Source of the DNA: a virus
IMG/VR virus record: IMGVR_UViG_3300049793_000148
Coordinates: 1 to 20,761 of that record
Length of the DNA stretch: 20,761 nucleotides
Reading direction: 5' to 3' (one strand)
Each line of letters opens with the position of its first letter. The stretch's first letter is position 1. Positions 1 to 9,200 of the stretch are shown piece after piece. The notes below the pieces were generated by a model. The model had not been told where the DNA came from and searched no databases. It saw nothing but the letters and a program-made list of their open reading frames with translations. The translations under genes were made by a program, and so were the position numbers.

Positions 1-7
1 CGATGGG

Positions 8-1570
8 ATGTCGGTCGATGGGGAATTTGCCCCGGTCGAACCGAACACGCCGACCGGCTCCCAATGGGGCGGCGATCCGGCCGAACCCCCGACCGACATC
101 AATCCCGGCGGCGAGGACATCGGCAGCGATCCGGCCGGCGCGCCCGGTGGGGGCGGCGATGACATGGACACCGATCTCCTGGCGCCCTGTCTGCCGTTCA
201 CGACGCGCCAGGTCAATATCGCGCTCTCGCGCATCGGCGTCAGCAAACAAATCGCGCTGCTGGCGACGGAGATCGGCCAGGAGGCCATCGTCGCGCGGCT
301 CCATTACGCCGAGGCGCTGAAGGCCACGTTGCGCGATTTTCCGTGGCCGTTTGCCACGCGGTATGCCGACCTGGTGCTCCTGGCCGGCTCGGTGGCGACG
401 CCGGTGAACCGCGATTGGACCTACGCCTATCGGCAACCGAGCGATTGCGTCTTCGAGCGGCGCCTGGTCGTGACGCGGGACGGGGCAGTGAACTCGACGC
501 CGCCGCCGTTCCAACTGAGCTATGACAACGCGCTGCAAATCAACCGGATTTTGACGAATGAGCCGAGCGCCCGGCTCGAATACACGGCCCGACCGGAATG
601 TAGCGCGGGCCGCGGCGATCCGCTCTTCCGGGACGCCTTCCAGTGGAAGCTGGCCTCGATGTTTGCGGCCCCGCTCTCGCGCATGCCGGACGTGGTGAAG
701 CACGCCAACGATCAATACGAGGCGGCGATTCAGAAGGCGATCCAGGTCCTGCGCCCCGGCAATCCCGGCCCCCGTCGGGCCCTCGACAATCAGGACGTGG
801 CGACCGGCTGCGGCGCGGCGAACGTGGCCGTCGTCAACCTGGCGCTCGTCCGCATCGGCGCGCAGACGATTGCGAACCTCGATACGGAGCAGAGCCGCGA
901 GGGCGAGGCGGCGCGGGTGATTTTCGAGACCGAGCTGCGGGCCACCTTGCGCGATTTCCCGTGGCCCTTTGCGACCAAATACGAGACCGCGCTCGTGCTG
1001 GTCGCCGGCACGACGGCGGTCCCGGCGAATCAGGACTGGACCTACGCCTATCGCTACCCGGCGGATGCCGTCTTTGTGCGGCGCATCGCCACGCCGAGCG
1101 CGCAATCCTCGAGCTACATCGGCCCGCGGGCGCAGCCCGTGCAGGGGCGCGGCTTCGATCCCAACCCGGCCCAATACCGGGTCGGCAATGATCTGGTGGG
1201 CAACTTGCTCTACACGAACGAACTCACGCCGACCATCGAATACACGGCGCGGATTCCCTGTGCGGTCAGCCGCGGCGACGATCTCTTTCGGGATGCCCTG
1301 GCGTGGCGGCTGGCGGCCTCCCTGGCGCCCTCGCTCGCCCAGGTGGACCCGGCGGCCATCGAACAAGCCGGGCGCGGCCCCCAGGACCGCCCCCGCGAAC
1401 GGAAGGCCACGGAGGCGCAGCTCCGGGCGCGGGCCGCCGAAAGCGCCTGGCGGATGTATTACGGCGTGCTGGCCAAGGCGAAGAGCACCGCGGCGAACGA
1501 ATCCCAGAAACCGCCGGACGGGGATGCGCCCTGGATTACGGGCCGCGACACCGGCGGCGGGGGCTGGTAG
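8..1570 (+). CDS. Tail tubular / head-tail adaptor protein with tandem duplicated domain (T7 gp11 / P22 gp4-like)
   Basis: Probable tail-tube adaptor that sits under the portal and joins the head to the nozzle. Residues 1-60 are a Pro/Gly/Asp-rich, probably disordered leader. Two copies of the same domain follow, at about residues 60-250 and 268-460. Both carry the order: helix with ALxRIG, the motif ATLRDFPWPFAT (residues 106-117 and again from 312), a DWTYAYR strand, RR(L/I)(V/A), TNE...EYTAR and a GD.LFRDA..W.LA helix. The order and motifs match podoviral tubular protein A; the family assignment is from recognition, not alignment. A single-domain member is about 200 residues, so this protein is a fused tandem. 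The tail (about 460-520) is charged and Gly-rich. The frame is open to the window edge upstream of the ATG at 8 with no visible RBS, so the true start may lie further upstream. The nozzle gene begins 3 bases after the stop. Confidence 0.77.
   Translation: MSVDGEFAPVEPNTPTGSQWGGDPAEPPTDINPGGEDIGSDPAGAPGGGGDDMDTDLLAPCLPFTTRQVNIALSRIGVSKQIALLATEIGQEAIVARLHYAEALKATLRDFPWPFATRYADLVLLAGSVATPVNRDWTYAYRQPSDCVFERRLVVTRDGAVNSTPPPFQLSYDNALQINRILTNEPSARLEYTARPECSAGRGDPLFRDAFQWKLASMFAAPLSRMPDVVKHANDQYEAAIQKAIQVLRPGNPGPRRALDNQDVATGCGAANVAVVNLALVRIGAQTIANLDTEQSREGEAARVIFETELRATLRDFPWPFATKYETALVLVAGTTAVPANQDWTYAYRYPADAVFVRRIATPSAQSSSYIGPRAQPVQGRGFDPNPAQYRVGNDLVGNLLYTNELTPTIEYTARIPCAVSRGDDLFRDALAWRLAASLAPSLAQVDPAAIEQAGRGPQDRPRERKATEAQLRARAAESAWRMYYGVLAKAKSTAANESQKPPDGDAPWITGRDTGGGGW
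323..1053 (+). repeat. Intragenic tandem duplication (unit about 206 codons)
   Basis: Two direct copies of the adaptor domain are visible at the DNA level. The stretch from 323 (gccacgttgcgcgatttt) matches the stretch from 941 (gccaccttgcgcgatttc), 618 bases apart. The stretch from 413 (gattggacctacgcctatcg) matches 1034 with one mismatch in 20, 621 bases apart. The copies are diverged elsewhere, so conserved patches on a GC-rich codon bias could explain part of the DNA identity. Confidence 0.8.
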
Positions 1571-1573
1571 GCG

Positions 1574-3787
1574 ATGGCCTATCCGCCCGTCCAGGAAGGC
1601 GTCATCCAGCGCGCCTTCGGCGCCGGCGAGCTGGCGCCGGTGCTCCACGCGCGGGCCGACAACGTCAAATACACGACCGGCCTGCGGACCTGCCGGAACT
1701 TCCTCGTGCTCCGGGGCGGCGGCGTCAGCAACCGCGCCGGCACCCGCTATATCGGCACCTGCAAGACGAACTCGCCGACCGTGCAACTCATCCCATATCT
1801 CTCGGAGCTGGCCGGCGAGTCGATGGTCATCGAGTGCGGCTCGGGCTATCTGCGCTTTTTCAAGAATGGGGCCGCCGTGAACGTCGCCGGCGTGCCGGCC
1901 TGGAACGGCGCGACGCCGTATGTGCCCGGGGATGTCGTGAGTAATGGCGGCGTGAATTACTGGGCGAAGCAAGGCTCCCTGAACCAGGCGCCGCCGAACG
2001 CCACGTATTGGGCGCCCCTCACCGGCACGCTGCTCGAGATTCCCACCGTCTTCGGGTCCACAGACCTGCCCTACTGGAGCCAGAGCGGCCGGACGATTAC
2101 GCTCACCCACGAGCTGCATCCGCCGCAGGAGTTGACCTATCAATCGGTGGCGCACTGGTCGCTGACGGCCGTCAATACGGCGCCCACCGGGGCCCCCCCG
2201 ACCGGGCTGGTGCTCACGCCCGGCGGCGCGGGCGCGCGGCGCTTTGCGTATGTGGTAACCGTGGCGCTGGCCTCGAGCTATGAAGAGTCAATCGCGAGCG
2301 GCGTCGTCGTGAACCTCGGCTGTGCCCAACCGACGGAGGCGGCGCCGAACGTGCTGACCTGGACGCCGGTCGTCGGCGCGGTGGAGTATTACGTCTATTG
2401 CGACCCCTACGGCAACGGGACCTTCGGCTTTCTCGGCACGGCCACCGGCGCGGCCAGCTTCAACGATGTCGGCTTCGTGCCGGACTTCACGATTACGCCG
2501 CCGCTGCCGCGCGTGCTCTTTGCGAGCGCGGGGAACTATCCGAAGGTCTCGACCACCTACAAGCAGCGGCGCTTCTTCGGTTACACCATCAATCACCCCG
2601 ACGGCATCGACGCCAGCCGGGTCGGCTTCCCGTCGAATTTCGCGATCAGCTCGCCGCTCCAGGATGACGACGCCCTGGCGTTTACGATCGCCGGCGGCCA
2701 GCACAATCCCGTGCGACATCTCGTCGGTCTCAAGCCGCTGATCGTCCTGACCGATGCCGGGGAGTGGAGCGTGGTGGGCGAAAATGGCGTGCTCGCCCCC
2801 AACACCATCATCGCGGACCAGCAGACCTTTGTCGGCTGCGCGCCCATCCGGCCGGTCGTGGTGGGCAATTCGATCATCTACGTGCAGGCCCGAGGCTCGA
2901 TTCTGCGGGATCTCCAGTTCGATATCGCCGTCGAAGGGCTCGCCGGCCGGGATCTCACCGTCTTCAGCTCGCACCTGGTCGATGGCCACACCATCCGCGC
3001 GCTGACCTTTGCTCAGGCGCCGCATTCCATCGTGTGGGCCGTGCGCGAGGATGGCGTGCTCCTCGGCCTGACGTATCTGCGCGAGCAGGAAGTCTGGGGC
3101 TGGCACCGGCACGATACGGACGGGTTTTTCTGGGACGCCTGCGCGGTGGCCGAAGCCACCGGCGACATGGTGTATTGCATCGTGCGCCGGACGATCAACG
3201 GCGCGACGGTGCGCTACCTCGAGAAACTCGAGAAGCGCGAGATCGGCGTCTTTGACGTCGATTGTTTTTTCGTCGATGCGGGCCTGAGCTATTCCGGTCC
3301 GCCGGTCGGCAACGTCGCCGGCCTCGACCATCTCGAGGCGAAACGCGTCGCCGTGGTGGGCGACGGCGCGGTGATCTCGGACGGGGTCACCGGCACGGCC
3401 TACGTGGTGACCGGCGGCACGCTCGTGCCCGCGCTGCCGGCCACCTATGCGAATATTCATGTCGGGCTGCCGATTTTGGTCGTGGAAATCGAAACCCTCG
3501 ATCTCGACGTGCAGGGGGCGAATGTGCGCGACAAACAGAAACGGCTCGGCGGGCTCGACGTGTTGATTGACCAGAGTTCCCGGAGTTTCAAGGCGGGGCC
3601 GGACGAAAACCATCTCATCCCCTACGCGCCGCCGCTCTATGAGCCGGCGTCGGATACCTTCACCGGCCAGGTCGAATTGAATCTGACCTCCGCGTTCAAT
3701 CGCTACGGCCGGGTCCTGATTCGGCAGACCGATCCCTTACCGCTGACGATTCTCGGCGTGATCCCCCACGTCGAGCTGGGAGGGTAA
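1574..3787 (+). CDS. Tail nozzle / tail tubular protein B (T7 gp12 / P22 gp10-like)
   Basis: Structural protein of the short tail that forms the nozzle below the adaptor. The N-terminus (residues 11-60, with AFGAGEL, LRTCRNF and GGGVSNRAGTRYI) is the classic nozzle signature of an R/G-rich strand set. Residues about 109-150 (WNGATPYVPGDVV...YWAK...YWAPL) look like a small CBM5/12-type carbohydrate-binding insert. Residues about 205-312 resemble an FN3-like module. The core has DDDALAFTIAGGQ (from 364), YVQARGS (from 436) and LTYLREQEVWGWHRHDTDG (499-518), all of which I recognise from phage nozzle proteins. The 737-aa length is within the usual range. The ATG lies 3 bases after the adaptor stop, with only a weak RBS (ggtaggcg), which suggests translational coupling. 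Family assignment is firm; the function of the insert is inferred. Confidence 0.88.
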   Translation: MAYPPVQEGVIQRAFGAGELAPVLHARADNVKYTTGLRTCRNFLVLRGGGVSNRAGTRYIGTCKTNSPTVQLIPYLSELAGESMVIECGSGYLRFFKNGAAVNVAGVPAWNGATPYVPGDVVSNGGVNYWAKQGSLNQAPPNATYWAPLTGTLLEIPTVFGSTDLPYWSQSGRTITLTHELHPPQELTYQSVAHWSLTAVNTAPTGAPPTGLVLTPGGAGARRFAYVVTVALASSYEESIASGVVVNLGCAQPTEAAPNVLTWTPVVGAVEYYVYCDPYGNGTFGFLGTATGAASFNDVGFVPDFTITPPLPRVLFASAGNYPKVSTTYKQRRFFGYTINHPDGIDASRVGFPSNFAISSPLQDDDALAFTIAGGQHNPVRHLVGLKPLIVLTDAGEWSVVGENGVLAPNTIIADQQTFVGCAPIRPVVVGNSIIYVQARGSILRDLQFDIAVEGLAGRDLTVFSSHLVDGHTIRALTFAQAPHSIVWAVREDGVLLGLTYLREQEVWGWHRHDTDGFFWDACAVAEATGDMVYCIVRRTINGATVRYLEKLEKREIGVFDVDCFFVDAGLSYSGPPVGNVAGLDHLEAKRVAVVGDGAVISDGVTGTAYVVTGGTLVPALPATYANIHVGLPILVVEIETLDLDVQGANVRDKQKRLGGLDVLIDQSSRSFKAGPDENHLIPYAPPLYEPASDTFTGQVELNLTSAFNRYGRVLIRQTDPLPLTILGVIPHVELGG
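3778..3784 (+). promoter_or_regulatory. Ribosome binding site for the gp14-like gene
   Basis: The sequence gggaggg ends 7 bases before the ATG at 3792 and lies in the last codons of the nozzle gene. It supports that start. Confidence 0.6.
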
Positions 3788-3791
3788 CGCG

Positions 3792-4394
3792 ATGGCCGTG
3801 CTGACTGCGATCGCCATCGGGAGCCTGATTTACGGCGCGGTGACGAAGACCGCGAGCCAAATCAAGCAGGGCAACGCGGCGAAAAAGGCCGCCGATGCGT
3901 CGGCCTCGGCTGCCAGTGACCAAGCGGATCTCACCGACTGGAACGCGAAAGTCGCCGACCTGCAGGCCGCCGATGCGGTGACCCGCGGGGCGATGGAGGA
4001 AAGCCGTTTCCGCGAAGGGGTGCGCACCATGATCGGCAAGCAGCGCGCGGGGATTGCCGGCGGGAATATCGACGTCAACACCGGCAGCGCGGTCGACGTG
4101 CAGGCCGACACCGCGAATCTCGGGGAGCTGGACGCGCTCACGATTCGCACCAATGCCGCCCGGCAAGCCTGGGGCTATCAGGTCCAGGGCCAGGATCTGC
4201 GCCGCCGGGCGATCATCACGCGGAAGGAAGGCGCGAACATCGCGGCGGCGGGTCAGGTCGCCCAAAGCGCCTCACGCTGGGCGGCGGCCGGCACGATTGT
4301 CTCGAGCGTCGGCGATGCGGCGATCATGGCCCAGCGTTACGGGTTCGGCGATAAATCCCCCACCACGACGCAAAACGCGCCCCCGATCGGGTAG
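3792..4394 (+). CDS. Internal virion core protein, T7 gp14-like
   Basis: Probable small core/ejection protein that enters the outer membrane at infection. The N-terminus (residues 1-17) is hydrophobic and could insert in a membrane. An Ala/Lys/Gln-rich helical segment follows. The diagnostic block is residues 79-131, with IGKQRAGIAGGNIDVNTGSA, then VDVQADTANLGELDALTIR and NAARQAWGY; I recognise this pattern from gp14-like proteins of many podoviruses. Residues about 160-180 (WAAAGTIVSSVGDAAIM) form a second apolar stretch. The 200-aa length is typical (T7 gp14 is about 196). A good RBS precedes the ATG. The position between nozzle and gp15-like genes fits the T7 order 12-14-15-16, with no separate gp13-like gene. 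Confidence 0.78.
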   Translation: MAVLTAIAIGSLIYGAVTKTASQIKQGNAAKKAADASASAASDQADLTDWNAKVADLQAADAVTRGAMEESRFREGVRTMIGKQRAGIAGGNIDVNTGSAVDVQADTANLGELDALTIRTNAARQAWGYQVQGQDLRRRAIITRKEGANIAAAGQVAQSASRWAAAGTIVSSVGDAAIMAQRYGFGDKSPTTTQNAPPIG

Positions 4395-4400
4395 CCCACG

Positions 4401-6275
4401 ATGCCGACTGTCCAAACCTACGGCCCGCGCAAAGTCGCCCTCGAGCCGCTGCCGGGCGTGCAAAAGACGGCCGCTGAGACGCCGCTCTCGCAAGGCGCGG
4501 GCATCGCGGAAGCGCAGGGGCAGAAGGCCGCCGTCATCGGGCAGACCGGCCAGCAGATCGAGCACGTCGGCGCGCAGTTCGCCCAGATCGCGCTCGAAGA
4601 AAAACAGAAGGCCGACAACACGGCGGCCACCGCGTTCGATAATAGTCTGGCGCGCTGGGAGAACGACCGGCTCTACGACCCTGAGAAAGGGGCGCTGCTC
4701 GTCAAGGGCCAGGACGCGATGCCGCTGCCGGAGTCGGTCGGCACGGAGTTCGAGAGTTACGCCAGCACGCTCATGGACGGGGCGAAGACCCCCGAACAGC
4801 GCGCGGCGTTCGAGAAGATCCGCGCCCAGCGCGGCACGGGCCTCGACCTCACCCTCCGCCGGCATGTCGCCACGGAGTTGCAGGCGGTGCATGCGAACGA
4901 GCTGAACGATTTCGTCAAAAACAACAGCCAGGAAGCCGTCGCCGCCGCGCTCGATCCCCAGACCGTCGGCCTCAAGTTGAACGCGGTGACCGATAAGCTG
5001 GCCGCCTCGGCGAAGATGATGGGCTGGGGGCCCGAGGAGCTGAAGCAAAACATCGCCGCCGCGACGACCTCCGTCCACGTCGGCGTCATTCATCGGCTGC
5101 TCGCCGCTGGCCAGGACGTGAAGGCTCAGGCGTATTTCGATCACACCAAAGACGCCATCACGACCGGCGACGCCCGCGCCTCGATCGAGCAGGCGCTCGA
5201 TGCCGGCACGACGCAGGGCGAGGGCCTGCGGACGTCGGAAACCCTCTGGTCGGCCCTCGGTCCGAAGGGCGACAACGATCCGATTAATCTCGACGCGATG
5301 GAAACGGCGGCGCGGACGAAGTTTGCGAACGACCCGAAGACGTTGGACGCGACGATTAAGTTTCTGCGCGAGCGCAAAGCCGGCGTCGATGCCAGTCGAC
5401 AGGACCGGAAAGAAGCGACCGCCGGCGCCGTCTGGACGGCCGCCAGCCAGGGCGCCACACTCGCGCAGATCAGCACGATGGCGGAGTTCACGAAATTGAC
5501 CGGCCAGGAGCAGGCCCGGATTGGTGATTACGTCGTCGCCAAAGTCGAGCACGAGGCGAACCGCGACATCGCAGCCACGAACCGCGCCTACACCGCTGAG
5601 CAGCGCGCCCAGCAGCTCAAGGAACGCCAGGGCTGGACGTCGTATTGGGACTTGTCGAATCCGGCCCGGCTCGACAGCACGAGCGAAGACGCCCTGCAGG
5701 CGATGCGCGGCAGCCTGGGGGATGAACTCGTCAACCGGCTGATGACGCAGAAGCGATCGCTGTCGAAATCGGAGGACACAGTGCGCGCCGCGACCATCGA
5801 CGATGATCTCTTCAAAGTCGTGGCGAAGAGCGCCGGGCTCGATCCCTACACGCCGAAGACCGACGCCCAGAAGTCTGATCTCGGGATGCTGAAAAACGAT
5901 GTCGAGAGCGCGATCGACATCGAGCAGCGCAAAGTCGGCAAGGAGCTGACCCGCGATCAGAAACAGAAAATCATGCACGACATCGTCGATCGGAAAGTGC
6001 TCCTGAATTACTGGGGCCCCGATCCGACCAAGATCGCGGCGATGGTCACCGACCCCGAGGATCGCAAGAAGGCATATGTCCCACTCGCCCAGGTCCCGGC
6101 CGCGGCCATCACCGCGGGCCTGAACTACGTGCGTGGCATCAGCCCGGCCACCGGCAAATTGACCGAGCCGCAACTCCGGGCGCTGGCGGCCCCCCGCATC
6201 CAGCGCGCCTACGCCCTCCGGTTGATGGGCGGCACCCAAGCCGAGATCGAGGCGGCCATGAAGGGCGAGGAATAG
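4401..6275 (+). CDS. Internal virion core protein, T7 gp15-like
   Basis: Probable second ejection protein, which in T7 forms a ring in the periplasm around the DNA conduit with gp16. The 624 residues are almost entirely helical and charged, with no signal peptide and no clear membrane segment. Recognisable is the block at residues 79-106 (FDNSLARWENDRLYDPEKG and KGQDAM), which is recurrent in podoviral core proteins. The middle (about 230-400) looks like short helical repeats, for example AYFDHTKDAITTGDARASIEQ and KTLDATIKFLRERKAG. The C-terminus (from about 560, VPLAQVPAAAITAGLNYVRG then GKLTEPQLRALA) resembles the end domain of the same family. No lytic transglycosylase or peptidase motif is seen. 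T7 gp15 is about 747 aa, so this is slightly shorter. The RBS is weak (gggtagcccacg), 6 bases after the previous stop, so coupling is likely. The call rests mainly on context. Confidence 0.7.
   Translation: MPTVQTYGPRKVALEPLPGVQKTAAETPLSQGAGIAEAQGQKAAVIGQTGQQIEHVGAQFAQIALEEKQKADNTAATAFDNSLARWENDRLYDPEKGALLVKGQDAMPLPESVGTEFESYASTLMDGAKTPEQRAAFEKIRAQRGTGLDLTLRRHVATELQAVHANELNDFVKNNSQEAVAAALDPQTVGLKLNAVTDKLAASAKMMGWGPEELKQNIAAATTSVHVGVIHRLLAAGQDVKAQAYFDHTKDAITTGDARASIEQALDAGTTQGEGLRTSETLWSALGPKGDNDPINLDAMETAARTKFANDPKTLDATIKFLRERKAGVDASRQDRKEATAGAVWTAASQGATLAQISTMAEFTKLTGQEQARIGDYVVAKVEHEANRDIAATNRAYTAEQRAQQLKERQGWTSYWDLSNPARLDSTSEDALQAMRGSLGDELVNRLMTQKRSLSKSEDTVRAATIDDDLFKVVAKSAGLDPYTPKTDAQKSDLGMLKNDVESAIDIEQRKVGKELTRDQKQKIMHDIVDRKVLLNYWGPDPTKIAAMVTDPEDRKKAYVPLAQVPAAAITAGLNYVRGISPATGKLTEPQLRALAAPRIQRAYALRLMGGTQAEIEAAMKGEE
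6267..6272 (+). promoter_or_regulatory. Ribosome binding site for the GTG-started giant gene
   Basis: The sequence gaggaa sits 4 bases before the GTG at 6277, inside the end of the gp15-like gene. It favours this GTG start, 1 base after the upstream stop, over any later ATG. Confidence 0.5.
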
Positions 6276-6276
6276 C

Positions 6277-9200
6277 GTGGGCGATCTCTCGCTCTTTCCC
6301 GAGACCGCGCCACCGGCGACGAGTGAAGTCACCAAACTCGCCCCGGCCCAGGAAGCGCAATTTCAAAGCTGGGTGCAGACCAACGGCATCACGGACGTCG
6401 ATCACCCTGACAGTCACTACGACTATCGGGGGTTCTGGCAGGCGTCGGGCGGCGCCCCGCATCCTACCGGCACCCACTACCCCGACACCTTCAAACAGCA
6501 CGGGCATCCGACGTTCTCGGTCGAATCGCAGTATTCGACCGGGCCGGACGATGGCGGGCGCTGGAACGGCGACACGTTCCAGCCCTCCGGTGGCGGGATC
6601 TCGCTCTTTCCGACCGATACGCAGGACCCGCTCAATCAGGCGGTCGCCCGCGCGCCGGGCACACCGGCCGATACCGCCGCGCGCATCTTCAAACTGCGGC
6701 TGCAGACCGGGCTGCCGACCGAGCTGATCAGCCGCAATCTCGAGGAGGTCGAGAAGCAGGCCGCCACGACCGGCTTCAACGCGGCGCAGTTCCGCCAGCA
6801 AACGCCCGCGCTCGCGCAGTGGCTCGGGGCCGATCCCCTCCACGCCGCCGTCAGCCAGGACGATCTGGCGAACATGGGTGCGCTCGAATGGCTCGTGAAG
6901 ATGCCGGCGCACGCGATTGCCCAGGCGATGAACGAACAAGCGTATGGCGTGTTGCGCTCGAAGGAAGTGCTCTTCGGCGGACTCAGCCCCCAGGAACACG
7001 ACCAGCTCGAAAGTTATAAATTCCAGGTCGCGCACGACGCCGATCTCGGGGCCGGCGAGGGCTGGTTTGCCGGTGCGCTCACCAAAGGCATGAAGCTAGT
7101 GACCGCGCTGACGCTGCCACAGGCTCGCCAGACGGCGATCGGCGCGGTCGTAGGTGGGACCCTCGGCGGCGCGGCTGGGGCCCTGGCGGGACCGGAGGCC
7201 ATCCCGGCGGGCATTGTGCAAGGCGCCCGGTTCGGCGCCAAAGCCGGCTATACCGTGGGTCTGGCGCAGAACACGTTTCTGGCGACCGTCGGCCCCTCCT
7301 ACGACAAATTCCTCGCGCTCCCCGATGAGTTTGGGCACCCCCTGGACCCCGCCGTAGCCAAAGGCGCCGCGGTGCTCGAGGCGACGATCAACAGCGGGCT
7401 GATGGTGGGCGCCGGTGAAGTCGCCCTGCACGCGATCCCGGGGTGGGAAAAGTTGACCGGCTCGTTCGCGCGCTCCGCCATCGAGACCGCGCTGCAGCAG
7501 CCGACCGTCCGCCAGAAGCTCGCCCAGGCCGTGCTCGCCAGTGGCAAGACGTTGACGGCCGGGGCCGCGCTCTCGCTCGCCCAGGAAGGGCTGAGCATTA
7601 TGACCGAGTCGCTGGCGAAGACGGCCAGCGGGCAACCCTTCGCGCCGCTCAGCACCGAGGAGGTCAAGCAGCGGATGGGGCACGCGTTCGCCGAAGGCAT
7701 CCAGAGTTTCGCGCTCCTGGCGGCCGGCGGGCCCGCGCTGGCGCTCCCGGCCGAGCTGCGACGGGCCCAGGCGGGCGCGGCCAATCAGGCGGTATTTACC
7801 GCGCTGGCTGAAGGCGCCAGCCAATCGAAGACGCTGGCGCGCTCCCCGGATGCCGTCCAGGCGTTTCTCGCCCACGCCACCAAGGACGGCCCAGTGCAGG
7901 ACGTCTATGCCCCGGTCGCCGACTGGACGACGTATTGGCAGAGCAAAGGGATTGACCCGGCGCAAATGGCCGAGAAGGTCGGCAGCTCGCGCGAGGCGTA
8001 TCAGCAGGCGGTGGACGCGGGGCACGACCTGATGATTCCGACCGCGGGTTACGCGGCGACCCTGGCCGCCACCGAACACGCGCCCCACTTTGCCGAGCAG
8101 CTCAAGCTGCATCCCGACGAAATGAACGGGGCGGAAGCGAAGGCGTATCTCGAGGCGCAGGCCCAGGCCGCGACGGTGCCACCGGTGTCCGCCGAAGCGC
8201 CGCCGTCGGGGGCGACGACGCAGATGCACGCCGACCTCGTCAATCAGCTTCAGGCGACCGGGATGACTGCGACCGACGCGAACACGAACGCGGCCGTCGT
8301 GTCGCAGTTCCTGGATAAATTCATCGAAGGCCGCGCGGGGTTGCCGGCCGGCCCGCTCTTTGAGGCCCGCTTCGGCGGAGTCGAGCGGACGCCCAGCCCG
8401 GAGACGATCGGGCTAGGACAGCCCCCCGTCGGGCCGCTCTCGGAAGCGGAGATTACGCAGCTCCTGGCCACGCCGGAAACCGTGCATGCGCTCGATCGTC
8501 GGACGTCCGAGGCGCTGAGTCTGCCCCCGGGCGGGGTCGAGCGCCGTCAGCCCCGATCGGCGGATGAGATTCTCGCGGCCAACCGCGCGGCGTCCGATGA
8601 GCCCATCAATGCAATGGCGGACGTGGCCGCCGCCGCTCGGCGGATGCTGGCCGAAGACCCGAACATCCGACAGCGCGCCCAGGATCTGGCCGCCCGCGAT
8701 CGCGCCGTTCGGTCCGGGGTCGTGCCGCCCGACGCGCCCTATAGCGGCACGCCGACGTTCTGGGGCTATGAGCCCGGGCCCGATGGCCAGCCACTCGCGA
8801 AATTCACCGTGCAAACCGAGACCGGGCCGACGCAGCGCTCGAAGGCCGATCTCGAGGCGCTCGGCATGACGGTGCCCGACCCCCCGCCCCCGCCAGTGAA
8901 ACAACTCAGCGGCGACGAGCTGCGGCGTCTGGCCCTGGCGGCCCGTGCGACCGGCACGCTGTATCAAACCGTGCCGCCGGATAACCAGGAGCCGGCGCCG
9001 ACGTTTTTCTCGCGCATCGTGCGGGCGGTGGAAACGAGCAGCCTCGCCAAAGCGAGCGGCAGCCAGTGGGTCGCGACGATCAAGAACGCGAAGGCTGGCA
9101 TCAACGCCGAGGAGTTTGCGGCGCTCAATGTCGCCGGCCTGGCGCCGCCCGTGAAAGACGTCGGGCAGCTCGGGCTCTTCAGTGGCCAGACGCAGCTTGC

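Noticed and set aside
3-320. Alternative frame starting at the ATG at 3
   Set aside because: It is Arg/Ser/Pro-rich with no domain. The frame from 8 carries the adaptor domains through the same bases.
2288-3613. 441-codon minus-strand frame opposite the nozzle gene
   Set aside because: The + strand encodes a clear nozzle protein, and the antisense product has His/Arg/Asp-rich composition and no motif.
4272-6335. 687-codon minus-strand frame opposite the gp15-like gene
   Set aside because: It spans the ends of three + strand genes and is low-complexity (R, G, L, V). It is a composition shadow.
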